This document shows positions 6,939 through 8,756 of a stretch of DNA of 8,756 bases, piece after piece. A model generated the notes under the pieces. That model saw only the letters and a list, made by a program, of their open reading frames with translations, made no database searches and was not told where the DNA came from. Source of the DNA: Huintestinicola sp050874005 (GTDB lineage: Bacteria > Bacillota > Clostridia > Oscillospirales > Ruminococcaceae); contig NZ_JBNMJV010000066.1 of the NCBI RefSeq assembly GCF_050874005.1, positions 1 to 8,756 on the forward strand, read 5' to 3'. Within the stretch, counting starts at the first letter, position 1, and every line of letters starts with the position of its first letter. The position numbers and the translations under genes are program-made.

Positions 6939-7000
6939 GATCTAATAAACGGTGAAAAGCAGCAACATTTCTGCCGCTGCTTTTCGCCGTTTATTAGATC
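6939..7000. terminator. 25-bp stem hairpin terminator after the sigma-like gene
   Basis: Arms 6939-6963 and 6976-7000 pair over 25 bp with one G-T wobble, around a 12-nt loop. Inside is the terminator core AAAAGCAGC...GCTGCTTTT, which reads as A tract, GC stem and T tract on both strands. It starts 3 bp after the sigma-like stop codon and ends well before the metY -35, insulating the two units. The long AT-rich lower stem (GATCTAATAAAC/GTTTATTAGATC) is unusual for a simple terminator. Confidence 0.8.
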
Positions 7001-7003
7001 CAA

Positions 7004-7531
7004 TCATATTTTTGAAAAATGATTTTGCAGTTTTATCTTGTATATGCTGAATATGTCGTCAGTAATATTCAAAAAACTGCAGATCTCTTCCTTTGAATAA
7101 CCCTTAAACAGATAACAGCATATTTGCTTTGAAATTAAATCAAGATCTGAAATACAAAGTTTTATTTCAAGGCTCTGAAACTGTTCGGTCGGGTCAGCAA
7201 AGAATACATTTCCAAACTTTTCGTTTGAATTATATGTGATAGATCTGTTAAGTGAAAAATCATACATTTCAGCTTGCTTTTGAAGCTGCAATTGTTTTTT
7301 GATTTTTTTTATATAGGTTTTCATACAATATTCGGAATATTCCTTAAATTTTCCATATTTGGGAGAATATGTCCGAATAGCATATAAATATCCTTCAAAA
7401 CAAGCATCCATTTTATCGTCTGTTTCTAATTTTGTTTTGTCTTTTATGCAGAACTCTTTGATTGCTTCATAATTCATTTTTATCAGTTTATTTTCGTCTT
7501 TGCAGGGCTTGCCATTCTCTTTTTTTAGCAC
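7004..7531 (-). CDS. diverged sigma-70-like protein (regions 2 and 4 recognisable)
   Basis: A 175-residue protein resembling small sigma factors found on mobile elements. The segment DDKMDACFEGYLYAIRTYSP continuing to KYGKFKEYSEYCMKTYIKK (about 38-76) has the spacing and residues of sigma region 2, which binds core polymerase and the -10 box. The C-terminal DLDLISKQICCYLFKGYSKE followed by EICSFLNIT (about 129-157) resembles the region 4 helix-turn-helix for the -35 box. The region between is short and polar. The start is uncertain: GTG 7531 would overlap the preceding gene by 44 nt, while ATG 7477 lies 10 nt after its stop; neither has a good Shine-Dalgarno. Coupling to the 117-aa gene is likely. 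Codon use is AT-rich, unlike the metabolic genes to the left. No target promoters are evident. It could instead be a DNA-binding regulator that kept only the fold. Confidence 0.75.
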   Translation of the reverse strand: MLKKENGKPCKDENKLIKMNYEAIKEFCIKDKTKLETDDKMDACFEGYLYAIRTYSPKYGKFKEYSEYCMKTYIKKIKKQLQLQKQAEMYDFSLNRSITYNSNEKFGNVFFADPTEQFQSLEIKLCISDLDLISKQICCYLFKGYSKEEICSFLNITDDIFSIYKIKLQNHFSKI

Positions 7532-7841
7532 GAGGCATTTCTCTGTTTGCAGGCTTTCGAAGAATATAATCGCCCGAATAAGTGCAAAGCCACAGACAAC
7601 TATCCTTATCCCATTCAGCTGTATATTTTGCCGGAAGTTTTATTTTTTTAGATTTCAGGAATTCACTTATATTTTTTGTATCAATTTTACCATTAGATTT
7701 AATTTTCAATCTTCCATTTTCAGAAGGAATAACAGCAATTTGATTTCCGGTTTCAGAACACATTATCTGAATGCTTTTTTGAGCTGTATTTCTTTTCATA
7801 CTGTCTGATAAAGTGATCACATTATTAGAATCTACTCTCAT
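7488..7841 (-). CDS. unknown 117-aa basic protein, possibly 5'-extended by frameshift
   Basis: I do not recognise this protein. It looks like a small soluble protein: a short strand-rich N-terminal part (IQIMCSETGNQIAVIPSENG, 25-44), a Lys/Ser-rich middle (KIKSNGKIDTKNISEFLKSKK) and a strongly basic C-terminal tail (REMPRAKKREWQALQRRK). There is no signal peptide or membrane segment. The ATG at 7841 has no Shine-Dalgarno, but it overlaps the stop of a 21-codon leader frame as ATGA, so translation probably depends on that leader. The same frame stays open upstream to a TAA at 7898-7896 and reads protein-like (IDIDPPQATNNFN) without a normal start codon. This fits a longer protein begun at 7903 and joined by a one-base shift. 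It precedes, and may overlap, the sigma-like gene in one operon. Confidence 0.65.
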   Translation of the reverse strand: MRVDSNNVITLSDSMKRNTAQKSIQIMCSETGNQIAVIPSENGRLKIKSNGKIDTKNISEFLKSKKIKLPAKYTAEWDKDSCLWLCTYSGDYILRKPANREMPRAKKREWQALQRRK

Positions 7842-7903
7842 ATTAAAGTTGTTTGTGGCTTGAGGCGGGTCAATATCAATAAAAAGCCAGATAAATTAAT
7901 CAT
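7838..7903 (-). CDS. 21-codon leader frame with a strong ribosome binding site
   Basis: ATG 7903 follows AGGAGG (7918-7913) at 9 nt, the best ribosome binding site in the window. It opens a 21-codon frame beginning MINLSGFLLIL and ending at TGA 7840-7838. The stop overlaps the start of the 117-aa gene as ATGA. It may be a coupling leader peptide, or the true N-terminus of the 117-aa protein separated by a frameshift. Codons GGC TTT TTA (7888-7880) include a T5 run, and a -1 slip there would continue as FIDIDPPQATNNFN into the 117-aa frame. No family resemblance was noticed. Confidence 0.6.
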   Translation of the reverse strand: MINLSGFLLILTRLKPQTTLI

Positions 7904-7912
7904 TTTATTATA

Positions 7913-7918
7913 CCTCCT
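7913..7918 (-). promoter_or_regulatory. AGGAGG ribosome binding site that fixes the start at 7903
   Basis: AGGAGG lies 9 nt before ATG 7903, and no comparable site precedes ATG 7841. This places the ribosome entry for the 117-aa/sigma-like operon at the leader frame rather than at the larger gene. Confidence 0.85.
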
Positions 7919-7939
7919 ACCAAAATGTTTGATTTCTTT

Positions 7940-7960
7940 AAGTTAATTACGTCAAGTTAA
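7940..7960. repeat. AAGTTAA direct repeats in the leader of the sigma-like operon
   Basis: AAGTTAA occurs at 7940-7946 and 7954-7960, 14 bp apart start to start, inside the 5' leader of the sigma-like operon. A third copy is at 8098-8104. Such spacing could mark a binding site, but the motif is AT-rich and may recur by chance. Confidence 0.3.
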
Positions 7961-7988
7961 GGTAAAACTTCCACGTTTTTTCATAAAC

Positions 7989-8017
7989 ATTATAAGCTAA
8001 ATATTCATATTTGTCAA
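7989..8017 (-). promoter_or_regulatory. perfect sigma-A promoter of the leader/117-aa/sigma-like operon
   Basis: On the minus strand TTGACA (8017-8012) and TATAAT (7994-7989) are 17 bp apart, matching consensus fully. The spacer holds a perfect 6-2-6 palindrome, AAATAT-TC-ATATTT (7999-8012 on the + strand), which would let a repressor sit between the two boxes. The start is expected near 7982, leaving an approximately 79-nt leader. Confidence 0.85.
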
Positions 8018-8089
8018 GAGTTATAATAATTGTTAATTTCGTATTAGCACAAAGCAGGTGGTATTTAATATATCAGCAAGCCGATTCCC

Positions 8090-8145
8090 CATAATTAAAG
8101 TTAAACAGTCCTTAAAAACAAGCTAATTTCGCATAATCAAAGTTA
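8090..8145 (+). repeat. 14-bp imperfect direct repeat
   Basis: CATAATTAAAGTTA (8090-8103) and CATAATCAAAGTTA (8132-8145) differ at one base and lie 42 bp apart. The second copy overlaps the loop and the start of the second arm of the hairpin downstream of the 89-aa gene. The meaning is unknown. The rest of the gap between the sigma-like operon promoter and the 89-aa gene (8038-8122) shows nothing else I can support. Confidence 0.35.
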
Positions 8146-8156
8146 TGTGAAATTAG
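8113..8156 (-). terminator. intrinsic terminator overlapping the 3' end of the 89-aa gene
   Basis: CTAATTTCGCATAA (8123-8136) and TTATGTGAAATTAG (8143-8156) pair over 14 bp with one G-T wobble around a 6-nt loop. Read on the minus strand, the hairpin is followed by CTTGTTTTTAAG, a T5 tract. The upstream arm contains the last four codons and the stop codon of the gene. Confidence 0.8.
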
Positions 8157-8412
8157 ACTCTTTCTTTCTTGTAATATTCGAAAAATTCTCTTCACTTTCA
8201 ATATTAGCTGGATTGTCCAATCCAAGTATATGCCGAATGTCGGATGTTACTTCAATAAACATTTTGAGCCGTTCTTCGGCAATAATAAGTTCTAAACAAT
8301 CAATTTGAGATATTGTTCGGTAGCGCAAATTTTCTTGCAGCTGTTTAATATCCTGCTCAAGGTATTCACGCCGATTATACACGTAATTTGCGAGTATTTC
8401 GTATTTTTTCAT
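8143..8412 (-). CDS. unknown 89-aa helical protein
   Basis: I do not recognise this family. The first two thirds (about 5-63) are rich in Leu, Ile, Glu, Gln and Arg with heptad-like spacing (YLEQDIKQLQENLRY and IIAEERLKMFIEVTSDI), suggesting a helical or coiled-coil protein. The C-terminal tail is polar and probably flexible. No signal peptide, membrane segment, zinc motif or clear helix-turn-helix is seen. ATG 8412 is supported by AGAGGTGAT (8424-8416), and a near-consensus promoter lies about 60 bp further upstream. It is a single-gene unit closed by its own terminator, next to the sigma-like operon and on the same strand. Small genes of this kind are common in integrated elements, but no function can be inferred. 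Confidence 0.7.
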   Translation of the reverse strand: MKKYEILANYVYNRREYLEQDIKQLQENLRYRTISQIDCLELIIAEERLKMFIEVTSDIRHILGLDNPANIESEENFSNITRKKESNFT

Positions 8413-8469
8413 ATGATCACCTCTTGATATTATTTTAAATCAGAAATAATGATACCCTGTTACACCAAG

Positions 8470-8498
8470 AGAATATCACAGCTAAAGCTATTTGTCAA
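8470..8498 (-). promoter_or_regulatory. sigma-A promoter of the 89-aa gene
   Basis: On the minus strand TTGACA (8498-8493) and TATTCT (8475-8470) are 17 bp apart. The -35 is perfect and the -10 has two mismatches. The start would be near 8463, about 50 nt before the ATG. Confidence 0.65.
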
Positions 8499-8552
8499 GA
8501 ATAACTTTGAAAGACAAATTTATCGTTTTGAATATATGCATATGTTTAATGA

Positions 8553-8569
8553 TTGTTAATAATTAACAA
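8553..8569. repeat. 17-bp perfect palindrome TTGTTAAT-A-ATTAACAA
   Basis: Two perfect 8-bp arms surround one base, without a T tract, so it looks like a protein-binding site rather than a terminator. The half-site TTGTTAAT also occurs at 8030-8037, 13 bp upstream of the -35 of the sigma-like operon. A second, smaller palindrome, ATATGCATAT, is at 8534-8543. The role is unknown. Confidence 0.4.
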
Positions 8570-8619
8570 AGGATATTATATGTTCATCAAAAAAAATTGT
8601 CATCAGCAATTAAATATAC

Positions 8620-8636
8620 TTTAAGTTTCCCCAAAA
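8620..8636 (-). repeat. 17-bp inverted repeat, right copy (partner 244-260)
   Basis: TTTAAGTTTCCCCAAAA is the exact reverse complement of 244-260. No reading frame corresponding to the left gene exists here: on the minus strand a TGA interrupts the equivalent frame just upstream. The shared sequence is therefore not a piece of shared coding DNA. It would fit the left-hand end of an element extending to the right. Confidence 0.6.
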
Positions 8637-8733
8637 AGCAAGTATCAAATCCAAAGGAACAACGTAGGTAAGGGAAAAACGAGCAGAATTTTTTTGAAAA
8701 ATGGAAAAAAATAGTACAATAAAAGCTCCAATA

Positions 8734-8742
8734 TGGTATAAT
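8734..8742 (+). promoter_or_regulatory. extended -10 promoter reading out of the window to the right
   Basis: TGG directly precedes TATAAT (8737-8742), an extended -10 element. A weak -35-like AGTACA lies at 8713-8718 with an 18-bp gap. It sits about 100 bp inside the right inverted repeat, as expected for the promoter of a mobile-element gene that starts beyond the window. Confidence 0.5.
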
Positions 8743-8756
8743 GTTAATAACCACAA

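Larger units (their letters stand above)
8499..8756. other. gene-free AT-rich stretch at the right end
   Basis: With the leader and promoter of the 89-aa gene (8413-8498), this makes 344 bases without a gene. It holds the palindrome at 8553-8569, the right copy of the 17-bp inverted repeat at 8620-8636, A and T runs around 8690-8711, and a rightward promoter at 8734-8742. I find no coding frame, tRNA or CRISPR repeat. Confidence 0.6.

Noticed and set aside
7500..7808. A 102-codon + strand frame antisense to the 117-aa gene
   Set aside because: No ribosome binding site or promoter on the + strand, and its Phe/Ser/Ile-rich content is the expected antisense of Lys/Glu/Asn-rich coding DNA. The minus-strand operon explains the region better.
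8113..8156. Start of a CRISPR or other repeat array
   Set aside because: Only a hairpin and a two-copy imperfect direct repeat are seen. There is no regular repeat-spacer pattern anywhere in the window.
244..8636. The whole window as a single transposon with 17-bp terminal repeats
   Set aside because: The interior is mostly chromosomal housekeeping genes (queF, tex, cysK, metY) with no transposase. The truncated gene at the left lies outside the repeat-bounded segment, so two separate element copies fit better.

Overview
The window looks like a piece of a low-to-moderate GC Firmicutes chromosome, probably a gut-type clostridium of the Ruminococcaceae/Oscillospiraceae kind. This is inferred from strong GGAGG-type ribosome binding sites, near-consensus sigma-A promoters, a Bacillus-type short QueF, a clostridial-style Rrf2/IscR regulator and AT-rich intergenic DNA. 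The genus assignment is a guess; the phylum is reasonably safe.

Left part (1-1421, + strand): the C-terminal end of an unrecognised protein runs into the window and stops at 259, inside a 17-bp sequence that recurs inverted at 8620-8636. Then come queF (preQ0 reductase of queuosine synthesis) and an Rrf2-family IscR-like regulator. Each has its own perfect TTGACA-N17-TATAAT promoter. The queF message begins with a C(UUCG)G-capped hairpin, and the iscR start region carries a 24-bp inverted repeat that looks like an autoregulatory site. A strong hairpin at 1385-1421 serves as a bidirectional terminator against the convergent operon.

Middle (1425-6904, - strand): one sulfur-assimilation operon read leftwards in the order metY (O-acetylhomoserine sulfhydrylase), cysK (cysteine synthase), pflX-like radical SAM gene, tex (S1 RNA-binding Tex/YhgF). 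Junctions are tight: 20 nt, an 8-nt overlap, and 13 nt. A single promoter with a perfect small palindrome at the start of transcription lies upstream of metY. MetY and CysK both incorporate sulfide into an acetylated amino acid, giving homocysteine and cysteine. The reason for adding the radical SAM gene and tex is not visible.

Right part (6939-8756): this DNA is visibly AT-richer than the left and holds short genes of accessory type, all on the - strand. These are a diverged sigma-70-like protein, an unknown 117-aa protein, a 21-codon leader frame with the best Shine-Dalgarno in the window, and an unknown 89-aa helical protein. The leader overlaps the 117-aa gene by ATGA and could be joined to it by a one-base slip at a T5 run. 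Two promoters (one perfect), two hairpin terminators and several palindromes surround them. The last part of the window has no gene; it contains the second copy of the 17-bp inverted repeat and a rightward extended -10 promoter. Together with the left edge, this suggests that two copies of one mobile element, in the same orientation, flank this segment.

The most interesting parts are the leader/117-aa/sigma-like module and the bracketing inverted repeat. Neither can be named from sequence alone.
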